This document shows, in pieces, positions 1-7,461 of a DNA stretch of 7,568 nt (positions are counted from its first letter, which is position 1; every line of letters begins with the position of its first letter). The DNA comes from Propionibacteriaceae bacterium (lineage in GTDB: Bacteria > Actinomycetota > Actinomycetes > Propionibacteriales > Propionibacteriaceae): contig JAISTI010000116.1 of NCBI GenBank assembly GCA_031272685.1, positions 1 through 7,568 of the forward strand, in the 5' to 3' direction. A program made the position numbers and the translations under genes. Under the pieces are notes generated by a model that did no database searches, was not told the DNA's origin, and saw nothing but the letters and a program-made list of their open reading frames with translations.

Positions 1-1
1 C

Positions 2-100
2 GCCGAGGCGGTGCCCGGCACCGCGCTGGCGGCCGCCTGCCGCGCGGTTGTAAAGCTGATTCGCCGGGGCGTGGTAGACATCGCCCCGCTGGAAGACTGA
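2..100 (+). CDS. C-terminal 32 codons of an unidentified protein (5' end outside window)
   Basis: An open frame enters from the left edge and stops at TGA 98-100. It encodes a tail beginning AEAVPGTALAAACRAVV and ending RGVVDIAPLED. Of its 32 sense codons, 27 end in G or C, which matches the codon use of the well-supported genes here and argues that it is a real gene end. The tail looks like one amphipathic helix followed by a short acidic end. I do not recognise the family and assign no function. It converges on the AI-2E-family gene, with only 36 bases between the two stop codons. In many actinobacteria trp genes lie upstream of lgt, but this tail does not look like a TrpA C-terminus to me. 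The upstream sequence would settle its identity. Confidence 0.5.
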   Translation, partial: AEAVPGTALAAACRAVVKLIRRGVVDIAPLED

Positions 101-137
101 CGCGAGGCCGGCCGCGGGCTGCGCGGGTGGCCTGCGC
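101..137. terminator. Possible weak bidirectional terminator between convergent genes
   Basis: The spacer between the two convergent stop codons is very GC-rich. It contains complementary arms AGGCC (105-109) and GGCCT (129-133), which can be extended outward by three pairs if G134 is bulged. An 8-base palindrome GGCCGGCC lies at 106-113. No T-run follows on either strand, so it is not a canonical intrinsic terminator. The position after two convergent genes is the main argument for a terminating role. Confidence 0.25.
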
Positions 138-1288
138 TACTTGCGGTCGAGGTGCGGGATGAGCACCTCGCGGTAGAGCAGCATCAGCGCCGCCATGATG
201 GGCACCGCCAGGATGGCGCCCAGCATGCCGAACACCAGGCCGCCGGACAGCGCCCCCAAGATAACCAAGATGCCGGGCACCTGCACCGAATGCTGCATGA
301 TGCGCGGCGAGATGAAGTAGGCGTCGAACTGCTGGTACACCAAGAACAGGATGAGCGTGACCAGGCCGACGGTGGGGGAGACGGAGAACGAGACGAGCGT
401 GAGGATCACGATGGCGAGGGTGGAGCCGATGACCGGGATGAACCACAGCACCGCCATCACCACTGCCAGGGCCAGCGAGAAGCGCGACAGGCCGACGATC
501 TGCATATAGATCAGCGCGAAGGTGATGGCGATGAGCACTTGCAGCACCAACCCCGACACATAGCCGCCCACGCGGTTCATCATCTCGGAGGCCAGGTAGC
601 GCACCCGGGGCCGGCGCGAGGCCGGGGCCAGCCGGTAGATGACCTCTTTGAAAGTGGGCAGCGAGGCCAGGAAGTACACCACCAGCACCACGGTGACGAC
701 CAGGTAGAACGCCATATTCGCCAACGCGGTGCCCAGCCCGACCACCCCGCCGGCGATGTTCTTGAGCAGCTCGCCGGTGGTCAGATAGGAGATCAGGCTG
801 TCGATCAGCTTGAACTGGTCGTTGAACTGGGCGATCTCGGGGTTGTCGAGCAGCCCGCGCAGGTAGCCGGGCAGGAAGTTGTAGAGGTTCTGCACCTGAT
901 TGGTGGCCTCCGGGACGACCGCCCAGGTGGCCAGGGCGACGATCACCACCGCCAGCAGCACCACGATGATGACGGCCAGGATGCGCCGCAGCCCGCGCTT
1001 GCGCAGAAACTCCACGGCCCGGTTCAGGCCCAGGGCGATGGCCAGCGCCAGCAACACGATCAGCACCACGTCTTGCAGGCGGGCGAGGGCGGAGATCAGC
1101 CCGTAGGCGACCATCGCGCCGATGGCGAACATGAAGCCGATTTGCGCCGGGTTGCGATCCAGCAGCGAAACTTCCCGGCCCTTCGTGGGGGAGGTGGCGG
1201 CCGGGTCTGGGGGGGTCGGCTGCGTGATGCGCCGCCAGCGCTGCATCCAAGCCCGAGCGCCCGGGGAACCCTGCTGTTCCGCGTCCAT
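137..1288 (-). CDS. AI-2E/UPF0118 (PerM/YdiK/TqsA-like) family transporter
   Basis: This encodes a 383-residue integral membrane protein, the usual size for the family. Visible are a hydrophilic Pro-rich cytoplasmic N-terminus (1-48), hydrophobic segments near 50-70, 73-89 and 102-126, a soluble loop (about 127-180), and further segments near 183-209, 241-265, 270-300, 305-320 and 337-372. Family signatures in the C-terminal half are FIPVIG (283-288), YQQFD (318-322), ISPRI (326-330), the Pro of VPGI (337-340), and the Gly-rich GMLGAILAVP (354-363). Named relatives are TqsA, linked to autoinducer-2 export, and PerM/YdiK; others have been linked to ion/proton exchange. Substrate therefore cannot be predicted, and a role in quorum sensing should not be assumed. 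The ATG at 1288-1286 is chosen because no Shine-Dalgarno precedes it or the next Met (residue 15), while a -10-like hexamer sits 7 bases upstream, consistent with a leaderless mRNA. The gene is divergent from lgt. Confidence 0.9.
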   Translation of the reverse strand: MDAEQQGSPGARAWMQRWRRITQPTPPDPAATSPTKGREVSLLDRNPAQIGFMFAIGAMVAYGLISALARLQDVVLIVLLALAIALGLNRAVEFLRKRGLRRILAVIIVVLLAVVIVALATWAVVPEATNQVQNLYNFLPGYLRGLLDNPEIAQFNDQFKLIDSLISYLTTGELLKNIAGGVVGLGTALANMAFYLVVTVVLVVYFLASLPTFKEVIYRLAPASRRPRVRYLASEMMNRVGGYVSGLVLQVLIAITFALIYMQIVGLSRFSLALAVVMAVLWFIPVIGSTLAIVILTLVSFSVSPTVGLVTLILFLVYQQFDAYFISPRIMQHSVQVPGILVILGALSGGLVFGMLGAILAVPIMAALMLLYREVLIPHLDRK

Positions 1289-1295
1289 GGTGCAG

Positions 1296-1301
1296 ATACT
1301 A
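1296..1301 (-). promoter_or_regulatory. Candidate -10 element for leaderless transcription of the AI-2E-family gene
   Basis: On the - strand the hexamer TAGTAT fits the actinobacterial TANNNT -10 pattern. It is followed by exactly 7 bases (CTGCACC) and then the ATG, so transcription would start at or next to the A of the start codon. There is no Shine-Dalgarno-like sequence between it and the ATG. No convincing -35 hexamer is seen at the expected distance. This is inference from spacing and motif only. Confidence 0.45.
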
Positions 1302-1343
1302 GCGAAAAACCCCTGCCGTGGCCCGGCGGCGCACGGGGCTGGC

Positions 1344-1371
1344 TTGTTCTCCGGCGCGGCTGTGCCAGAAT
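1344..1371 (+). promoter_or_regulatory. Candidate promoter for leaderless lgt transcription
   Basis: A possible -35 (TTGTTC, 1344-1349) is separated by 16 bases from a -10-like CAGAAT (1366-1371). Six bases later lies the GTG at 1378, which would be the first transcribed codon. The -10 lacks the initial T of TANNNT, so it is weaker than the one for the divergent gene. An overlapping AATAAT (1369-1374) is too close to the GTG to serve. Neither GTG 1378 nor ATG 1390 has a Shine-Dalgarno, which supports a leaderless start. An imperfectly placed 5-base inverted repeat (CCGTG 1316-1320, CACGG 1332-1336) lies between the two divergent promoters and could be an operator, but such short arms can arise by chance. 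Confidence 0.4.
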
Positions 1372-1377
1372 AATCCC

Positions 1378-2832
1378 GTGCCCCGTCCGATGTTCATCCC
1401 CAGCCCGCCCATCAGCGGTTTCGGGGTGGGGCCGCTCACCATCAAGTTTTACGCGCTGTGCATCCTGGCCGGCATCGTGGTCGCCTGGATTGTCGGGGTG
1501 CGGCGCTGGCGGGCGCGGGGCGGCCGCTCGGAAACCTTCGAAGTATGCGTGCTTTGGGCCGTGCCTTTCGGAATCGCCGGGGCGCGGATCTACCATGTGC
1601 TGACGCATTTGAACGACTACTTCGGGCCGGGGATCGACCCGCTCAGCGTCTTCTACATCTGGGAGGGCGGCATCGCCATCTTCGGCGCGGTGTCTTTCGG
1701 CGCCCTGGGCGCGTTCGTCGGCACCCGCGTCACCAAAGTGCGCTTCTCCACGCTGGCTGACTCGCTGGCACCCGGGCTGGCTTTCGCCCAGGCGATCGGC
1801 CGGTTCGGCAACTGGTTCAACCAAGAGCTGTACGGCCTGCCCACCGATCTGCCGTGGGGTTTGGAAATCGACCTCGCGCACCGGGCCGCCGGCTTCGAGC
1901 AATACGCCACCTTCCATCCCACATTCCTCTACGAGGCGGTCTGGAATGTGGCTGTCGGCCTGGCGCTGATCTGGCTTGACCGGCGCTTCCGGCTGGGCCG
2001 GGGCAAAGTCTTCGCGCTGTATCTGGCCCTGTACGGGCTGGGAAGGTCTTTCACTGAAGCCATCCGCCTCGACTACTCCTACGACACCTTCGGCCCGATC
2101 CGCTTCAACGACGCGGTCGCCATGCTCATCTGCCTGTCCGGGGTGGCGCTGTTCCTGTTTCTGGCGAACCGCAAACCGGGCCGGGAGGAATCGGCCGAAC
2201 TCGCCCCGCCGCCGGACCCGCCGCCGGACGCGCCACCGGATGATGCCGAAGCGGCGGGTGAACCGGCCGAAGCGCCGCGCCGCGCCCTGCCGCCGGTGGA
2301 GCCGAATGCCGGAGAACCCGGCCCGGAGCCAGTCCAAGCCCCTGAAACGGACCGGGCCGCCGAAACTGGTTCGGCTGCCCCGCCCGCCGCTCCGGCCGAA
2401 GCGGCCAATCCGGCCGCCCAGCTTGAGGAGATGGTCTCCAAGATGCTGGACACCCTCACCCATGAGCCGGTCGTCATCCCGCCGCCGCAGGCCCCCGCGC
2501 CCGAGCCCGCTCCGGCCCCGCCGCCGCCGCGCCTGCCGGTCTTCCCGGCCACCCCGCCTACGCCGCCCACACCACCGGCCGCAGAGCCGGAGCCCGCCCC
2601 GGCACCTGAACCTGCCCCAGCGCCGCCGCCGGGCGCAGCGCCGCAGCCCGCCCCCGCGCCGCCGGCCGCTACCCAGCCGCTGACGCCGCTGCTGCAGCTT
2701 TCCCAGGCCATCACGCCGCCCGCCGCCGACGACCAGCCGCCCGCCGACGCGCGCTACGAGCCCACCCTCGACCAGATCGCCCGGAGCGTGCAAAACCTGA
2801 AGCGCCGTTTCGACGAAGACGGCCCGGCCTGA
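1378..2832 (+). CDS. lgt: Prolipoprotein diacylglyceryl transferase with long C-terminal tail
   Basis: Lgt transfers the diacylglyceryl group of phosphatidylglycerol to the lipobox Cys of prolipoproteins in the cytoplasmic membrane, the first step of lipoprotein maturation. Numbered from GTG 1378 (484 aa), the landmarks are WEGGIAIFGA (95-104), the Lgt signature GRFGNWFNQELYG (141-153), HPTFLYE (180-186) and GLGRSFTEAIRLD (220-232). R142 and R223 align with the essential E. coli R143 and R239, and N145, E150 and G153 align with N146, E151 and G154. Position 102 is Phe where E. coli has H103. The seven-helix core ends near residue 268. Residues 269-484 form a Pro/Ala/Glu-rich tail, cytoplasmic by the known topology, with helical islands at 346-363 and 460-484. 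E. coli Lgt (about 291 aa) lacks such a tail; some actinobacterial Lgts have one. The start could instead be ATG 1390 (480 aa); GTG is preferred from promoter spacing. It is followed by gltB after 114 bases with no clear terminator. Confidence 0.96.
   Translation: MPRPMFIPSPPISGFGVGPLTIKFYALCILAGIVVAWIVGVRRWRARGGRSETFEVCVLWAVPFGIAGARIYHVLTHLNDYFGPGIDPLSVFYIWEGGIAIFGAVSFGALGAFVGTRVTKVRFSTLADSLAPGLAFAQAIGRFGNWFNQELYGLPTDLPWGLEIDLAHRAAGFEQYATFHPTFLYEAVWNVAVGLALIWLDRRFRLGRGKVFALYLALYGLGRSFTEAIRLDYSYDTFGPIRFNDAVAMLICLSGVALFLFLANRKPGREESAELAPPPDPPPDAPPDDAEAAGEPAEAPRRALPPVEPNAGEPGPEPVQAPETDRAAETGSAAPPAAPAEAANPAAQLEEMVSKMLDTLTHEPVVIPPPQAPAPEPAPAPPPPRLPVFPATPPTPPTPPAAEPEPAPAPEPAPAPPPGAAPQPAPAPPAATQPLTPLLQLSQAITPPAADDQPPADARYEPTLDQIARSVQNLKRRFDEDGPA
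2185..2736 (+). repeat. Low-complexity Pro/Ala/Glu-rich coding region of the Lgt tail
   Basis: This stretch encodes most of the disordered Lgt tail. Two separate copies of the 12-residue peptide APAPEPAPAPPP are encoded at 2491-2526 and 2596-2631 (residues 372-383 and 407-418). Their DNA is not a clean repeat: 8 of the 12 codons differ, all synonymously. An earlier Pro/Asp-rich block (APPPDPPPDAPPDD) follows the membrane core directly. The strand opposite this region is also open over a long distance, as expected of GC-skewed low-complexity DNA, and does not encode a credible protein. Confidence 0.8.
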
Positions 2833-2858
2833 TACCGCCGCCAGGGTCTTTCGCAGAA

Positions 2859-2874
2859 CCGGTAAGATAACCGG
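2859..2874 (+). promoter_or_regulatory. Candidate gltB promoter -10 embedded in an inverted repeat
   Basis: TAAGAT (2863-2868) fits TANNNT and would give a start near 2875. It lies within the perfect 5-base inverted repeat CCGGT (2859-2863) / ACCGG (2870-2874) with a 6-base centre, so a protein bound to the dyad would cover the -10. No good -35 is visible 16-18 bases upstream, suggesting activator dependence or simple weakness. The element is the only AT-rich stretch in the lgt-gltB gap. Both the promoter and the operator readings are inference. Confidence 0.4.
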
Positions 2875-2946
2875 GACTTGGGCGCATCCGCGCCTTCCGG
2901 CCTGCGAAGACTCGGGCGGGCTGCAGACAACACGATGGGAGCGGCT
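2875..2946 (+). promoter_or_regulatory. Putative gltB 5' leader with hairpin and ribosome binding site
   Basis: If transcription starts near 2875 the leader is about 72 nt. It contains a compact hairpin GGCGC-ATCC-GCGCC (2881-2894) and a possible second, wobble-containing one pairing 2900-2905 with 2916-2921. The Shine-Dalgarno GGGAG (2937-2941) lies 5 bases before ATG 2947 and decides that start over the in-frame ATG at 2935. No long T-run or anti-terminator alternative is evident, so attenuation is not supported. The hairpins may be no more than GC-rich background. Confidence 0.35.
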
Positions 2947-5900
2947 ATGGTCACACCTTCCCCCGTCGGGCTTTACGACCCGGCATTCGAGCACGACGCC
3001 TGCGGCGTCGGTTTCGTCGCGCAGCTTTCCGGGCAGCCGTCCCACGACATCGTCGCCAAAGGCCTGACGGCGCTGGGCAATATGGACCACCGCGGCGCGA
3101 CCGGCCGCGACCCGCAGGCCGGAGACGGCGCCGGCATCCTCCTCCAGGTGCCCGACGGGTTCCTGCGCCAGGCTGTCGATTTTGAGCTTCCGGAAGCCGG
3201 GGCCTACGCCATGGGCATGGCCTTCCTGCCCAACGACCCGCGCGAACGGGCCACCGCCAAGCGCACCATCGAATACATCGCCATCGAAGAGCGGCTATCC
3301 ATTCTGGGCTGGCGGGTGGTCCCGACCCGCACCGACACCCTCAGCCCCATCAGCCTGGGCACCATGCCGCATTTCGAACAGCTTTTCGTCGCCAGCGAAG
3401 ACGGGGCGAGGGGCATCGACCTCGACCGGCGGGTCTACCCGCTGCGCAACCGGGCCCGCAACGAGGCGCGGGTGTATTTCGCCTCCCTCAGCGCCCGCAC
3501 CACCATCTACAAGGGCATGCTCACCACCTCGCAGCTCTCCGAAGTCTTCCCCGACTTGTTGGACGAGCGGATTGCCTCCGCGCTGGCGCTGTTCCACTCG
3601 CGCTTCTCCACCAACACCTTCCCCACCTGGGATCTCTCCCACCCATATCGCATGATCGCCCACACCGGCGAGATCAACACCGTCAAGGGCAACCGCAATT
3701 GGATGAGCGCCCGCGAGTCGATGCTCGCCACCGATTTGATCCCCGGAGACCTGAACCGCATCTTCCCGATCTGCACCCCAGGCGGTTCCGATTCCGCGTC
3801 CTTCGACGAGGTGCTGGAGCTGCTGCACCTCGGCGGCCGCTCGCTGCCGCACGCGGTGCTCATGATGATTCCCGAGGCCTGGGACAACCACGCCGAGATG
3901 GATCCCGCCCGCCGCGATTTCTACCGCTTCCACTCGGCTTTGATGGAGCCCTGGGACGGCCCGGCCTCCGTCAACTTCACCGACGGCACCCTCATCGGCG
4001 CGGTGCTCGACCGCAACGGGCTGCGCCCCGGCCGCTATTGGGTCACCGACGACGGCCTGGTGGTGTTCGCCTCCGAGGCCGGCGTGCTGCCAATCGACCC
4101 GGCGAAGGTGGTGCAGAAAGGGCGGATGAAGCCCGGCAAGATGCTGCTGGTCGACCTGGAACGGCACCGCCTCATCGACGACGACGAGATCAAAGCCAAG
4201 CTCGCCGCCGACCAGCCCTACGGCGAGTGGCTGCAGCGCGGGCGCATCCTGCTGGACAACCTGCCCGAGCGCCAGCACGTCGTCTACTCGCACGCCTCCG
4301 TGGAGCGCCGCCAGCAGGTCTTCGGCTATTCGCGCGAGGAGCTAAAGGTGCTCATCGCCCCGATGGCCAACAACGGCGCCGAGCCCATCGGCTCGATGGG
4401 CAACGACACCCCGCTGGCGGTGCTGGCCGACCGGCCCCGGCTGCTCTTCGACTATTTCACCCAGCTCTTCGCGCAGGTCACCAACCCGCCGCTGGACGCC
4501 ATCCGCGAAGAGCTGGTCACCTCCATGAAATCCATCCTCGGCACCGAGCGGAATTTGCTGGCGCCCGGCCCGGATTCCTGCCACAACATCGTCATCGACT
4601 TCCCGGTGCTCACCTCCGACCAGCTGGCCAAGATCGTGCGCATCAACCGCGACGGGCACATGCCGGCCTTCGACACCCATGTGCTGCGCGGCCTCTACGA
4701 CGTCGAGGGCGGGGGAGCGGCGCTGGAGGAAGCCCTCGACCGGCTCTGCCAAGAGGCGCTGGACGCCATCGCGGGCGGGGCCCGCACCCTGGTGCTCTCC
4801 GACCGGCACTCGAACGCCGAACGCGCCCCCATCCCGTCGCTGCTGCTGGTTTCCGCCATCCACAATTTCCTCACCCGCGAGAAGAAGCGCACCCAGGTTT
4901 CGCTCATCGTCGAGGCCGGAGACGTGCGCGAGGTGCACCATGTGGCGCTGCTGCTCGGCTATGGCGCGGCGGCCGTGAACCCCTACCTGTGCTTCGAAAC
5001 CGCCGAAGACCTCGCCCGCCGCGAGTGGTTCGTGAACGTCAAGCCCGACGAGGCCGTCAGCCATGTGCGCAAGGCGCTCGGAAAGGGCGTGCTGAAGATC
5101 CTGTCCAAGATGGGCGTCTCCACCGTCTCCAGCTACACCGGGGCGATGATCTTCGAGGCCATCGGCCTGCGCCAAGACTTGGTGGACAAGTATTTCACCG
5201 GCACCGTCAGCCGCATCGAGGGCATCGGGCTGGAGGAGATCGCCGCCGAGGTGGCCGCCCGCCACACCCGCGCCTACCCGCCCGACGGGGTGAAGGTGCC
5301 GTACCGGGCTTTGACCGCCGGCGGCGACTACAAGTGGCGCCGCGAGGGCCAGCCGCATTTGTTCGACCCGGAGACGATTTTCCGGCTGCAGCAGGCCACC
5401 CGCGAAGGCCGCTACGACATCTTCAAGAAATACACCGACAGGGTCAACGACCAGGCCGAACGCATGATGACCCTCCGCGGGCTGCTGGAGTTCGACTCCG
5501 ACCGCAAGCCTGTACCTATAGCTGAGGTCGAGCCGGTCTCCCAGATTGTGAAGCGCTTCGCGACCGGCGCGATGTCGTACGGCTCCATCTCCCAGGAAGC
5601 CCACGAGAACCTCGCCATCGCCATGAACATCCTGGGCGCGAAATCCAACACCGGCGAAGGCGGCGAAGATCCGCAGCGGTTGCACGACCCATCCCGGCGC
5701 AGCGCCATCAAGCAGGTGGCCTCCGGCCGGTTCGGCGTCACCAGCGAATACCTGGTAAACGCCGACGATTTGCAGATCAAGATGGCCCAGGGCGCGAAGC
5801 CCGGCGAGGGCGGGCAGCTTCCCGGCGGGAAGGTCTGGCCCTGGATCGCCAAGACCCGCCACTCCACCCCTGGTGTGGGGCTGATCTCGCCGCCGCCGCA

Positions 5901-7461
5901 CCACGACATCTACTCCATCGAAGATCTCAAACAGCTCATCCACGACCTCAAATGCGCCAACCCGCAGGCCCGGGTGCACGTCAAGCTGGTCGCCGAGGTG
6001 GGTGTGGGTACGGTGGCCGCCGGGGTCTCCAAGGCCAAGGCCGACGTCGTGCTCATCTCCGGCCACGACGGCGGCACCGGCGCGGCCCCGCTGAACTCCA
6101 TCAAGCACGCCGGCGGCCCCTGGGAGCTGGGGCTGGCCGAAACGCAGCAGACGCTGGTGATGAACGGCCTGCGCGACCGCATCGTGGTGCAGGTGGACGG
6201 CCAGCTCAAGACCGGCCGCGACGTCGTCATCGCCGCCCTGCTGGGGGCGGAGGAGTTCGGCTTCGCCACCGCGCCGCTGGTGGTCTCCGGCTGCGTGCTG
6301 ATGCGCGCCTGCCAGCTCGACACCTGCCCGGTGGGCGTGGCCACCCAAGACCCGCGGCTGCGCGAAAAGTTCACCGGCCAGCCCGAGCAGATTGTCCGCT
6401 TCTTCGAGTTCATCGGCCAAGAGGTGCGCGAAATCCTCGCCGAGCAGGGCTTCCGCTCTATCGCGGAGGCGGTCGGCCATGTCGAAGTGCTCAAGGCCCG
6501 CAAGGCGGAAGGCCATTGGAAGGCGCACGGCCTCGACCTCGCGCCCATCCTCGAATATGTGCCCGGCTGGGAAGGAGACACCCTGTACCAGTCCACCTCC
6601 CAAGACCACGAGCTGGAAACCGAGCTGAACCGGGCGCTCTACGACCTGGCGGGCAAGGCGCTGGCCGGCGGCCCGGTGCACGCCGAGCTGAAGGTGCGCA
6701 ACGTCGACCGCACTGTCGGCACGCTGGCCGGCTACCGCGTGACGAAAGAAACCGGCGGGGCGGGGCTGCCGCCCGACTCGCTGCACGTCACTCTGCGCGG
6801 CACCGGTGGGCAGAGCTTCGGGGCGTTCCTGCCCCGGGGCATCACGCTGCGGCTCATCGGCGACTCCAACGACTATTTCGGCAAGGGCCTGTCCGGCGGG
6901 CGGCTCATCCTGCGCCCCGACGAGCAAGCGCCCTTCCCGGCGGAAGACAACATCATCGCCGGCAATGTCATCGCCTACGGGGCCACCTCCGGAGAGCTGT
7001 ACATCCGCGGCCAGGTGGGCGAGCGCTTCTGCGTGCGCAACTCCGGCGCGGCGGCGGTGGTGGAAGGGGTGGGAGACCACGCCTGCGAATACATGACCGG
7101 AGGACGGGTGCTCATCATCGGGCCCACCGGCCGCAACCTCGCGGCCGGGATGTCCGGGGGCGTCGCCTGGGTGCTGGATTTGCAGCCAGTGCGGCTGAAC
7201 CCAGAACTCGTTGACGCCCTGTCCCTCGAAGACGCCGACCTGGCGGAAGTGTTGGAGTTGCTGCGCCGGCACGAAGCCGAAACCGGCTCGCCGGTGGCCG
7301 CCGGGCTGCTGGCGCTGCCGCCCGAAACACTGCGCGCGCGCCTGACCAAGATCATGCCCCGCGACTACGCCCGGGTGCTGGCCGCGCAGGCGAAAGGCAA
7401 AGAAGAGGGCCTGTCCGAAGAAGAAATCACCGCCCTGATGATGGAGGCGAGCCATGGCTGA
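2947..7461 (+). CDS. gltB: Glutamate synthase (NADPH) large subunit
   Basis: GltB is the large subunit of cytoplasmic glutamate synthase: it hydrolyses glutamine, channels ammonia to the FMN site and forms glutamate from 2-oxoglutarate using electrons delivered by GltD. The 1504-residue product is full length. Domains in order: an 18-residue propeptide ending before nucleophile C19 (HDACGVGF); a class II glutaminase domain (about 19-430) with GDGAG (59-63), HSRFSTNT (217-224), HTGEINT (239-245), GGSDSASFD (279-287) and [11 protein letters not shown] (from 355); a central domain (about 470-770); an FMN/2-oxoglutarate barrel (about 840-1200) with GAMSYGSIS (874-882), PPPHHDIYS (from 982) and SGHDGGTGA (1038-1046); the 3Fe-4S ligands C1116, C1122 and C1127 (C-x5-C-x4-C); and a GXGXG beta-helix (about 1240-1440) including GKGLSGG (1312-1318). 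T240 stands where the oxyanion-hole Asn is normally found. ATG 2947 is chosen from its Shine-Dalgarno and the short actinobacterial propeptide. It overlaps gltD by 8 bases. Confidence 0.98.
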   Translation: MVTPSPVGLYDPAFEHDACGVGFVAQLSGQPSHDIVAKGLTALGNMDHRGATGRDPQAGDGAGILLQVPDGFLRQAVDFELPEAGAYAMGMAFLPNDPRERATAKRTIEYIAIEERLSILGWRVVPTRTDTLSPISLGTMPHFEQLFVASEDGARGIDLDRRVYPLRNRARNEARVYFASLSARTTIYKGMLTTSQLSEVFPDLLDERIASALALFHSRFSTNTFPTWDLSHPYRMIAHTGEINTVKGNRNWMSARESMLATDLIPGDLNRIFPICTPGGSDSASFDEVLELLHLGGRSLPHAVLMMIPEAWDNHAEMDPARRDFYRFHSALMEPWDGPASVNFTDGTLIGAVLDRNGLRPGRYWVTDDGLVVFASEAGVLPIDPAKVVQKGRMKPGKMLLVDLERHRLIDDDEIKAKLAADQPYGEWLQRGRILLDNLPERQHVVYSHASVERRQQVFGYSREELKVLIAPMANNGAEPIGSMGNDTPLAVLADRPRLLFDYFTQLFAQVTNPPLDAIREELVTSMKSILGTERNLLAPGPDSCHNIVIDFPVLTSDQLAKIVRINRDGHMPAFDTHVLRGLYDVEGGGAALEEALDRLCQEALDAIAGGARTLVLSDRHSNAERAPIPSLLLVSAIHNFLTREKKRTQVSLIVEAGDVREVHHVALLLGYGAAAVNPYLCFETAEDLARREWFVNVKPDEAVSHVRKALGKGVLKILSKMGVSTVSSYTGAMIFEAIGLRQDLVDKYFTGTVSRIEGIGLEEIAAEVAARHTRAYPPDGVKVPYRALTAGGDYKWRREGQPHLFDPETIFRLQQATREGRYDIFKKYTDRVNDQAERMMTLRGLLEFDSDRKPVPIAEVEPVSQIVKRFATGAMSYGSISQEAHENLAIAMNILGAKSNTGEGGEDPQRLHDPSRRSAIKQVASGRFGVTSEYLVNADDLQIKMAQGAKPGEGGQLPGGKVWPWIAKTRHSTPGVGLISPPPHHDIYSIEDLKQLIHDLKCANPQARVHVKLVAEVGVGTVAAGVSKAKADVVLISGHDGGTGAAPLNSIKHAGGPWELGLAETQQTLVMNGLRDRIVVQVDGQLKTGRDVVIAALLGAEEFGFATAPLVVSGCVLMRACQLDTCPVGVATQDPRLREKFTGQPEQIVRFFEFIGQEVREILAEQGFRSIAEAVGHVEVLKARKAEGHWKAHGLDLAPILEYVPGWEGDTLYQSTSQDHELETELNRALYDLAGKALAGGPVHAELKVRNVDRTVGTLAGYRVTKETGGAGLPPDSLHVTLRGTGGQSFGAFLPRGITLRLIGDSNDYFGKGLSGGRLILRPDEQAPFPAEDNIIAGNVIAYGATSGELYIRGQVGERFCVRNSGAAAVVEGVGDHACEYMTGGRVLIIGPTGRNLAAGMSGGVAWVLDLQPVRLNPELVDALSLEDADLAEVLELLRRHEAETGSPVAAGLLALPPETLRARLTKIMPRDYARVLAAQAKGKEEGLSEEEITALMMEASHG
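7443..7447 (+). promoter_or_regulatory. Strong ribosome binding site for gltD inside the end of gltB
   Basis: GGAGG at 7443-7447 lies 6 bases before the ATG at 7454, close to ideal spacing. It falls within the last gltB codons, so ribosomes finishing gltB can restart on gltD. It fixes the gltD start codon. Confidence 0.8.

Noticed and set aside
1318..1377. An upstream ATG start for lgt at 1318
   Set aside because: It would add a 20-residue Arg-rich stretch before the Lgt N-terminus, has no Shine-Dalgarno, and lies upstream of the best candidate promoter.
152..1603. A 483-codon open frame on the + strand opposite the AI-2E-family gene
   Set aside because: The product is dominated by His, Gln, Asp and Gly, typical of the reverse complement of hydrophobic GC-rich codons. 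The - strand protein has clear family motifs.
2079..2714. A Gly/Ala/Ser-rich open frame on the - strand opposite the Lgt tail
   Set aside because: It mirrors the Pro/Ala codons of the tail (CCG read as CGG, GCC as GGC). There is no start signal or recognisable domain.
2878..2946. An upstream TTG start for gltB giving a 41-residue propeptide
   Set aside because: TTG 2878 has no Shine-Dalgarno and lies about where transcription should begin. ATG 2947 has GGGAG at good spacing and gives a short propeptide, as in other actinobacterial GltB proteins.
1096..3090. A 664-codon open frame on the - strand across lgt and the start of gltB
   Set aside because: It overlaps two well-supported genes plus the divergent promoter region, and is rich in Arg and Gly, as expected of a shadow of GC-rich DNA.
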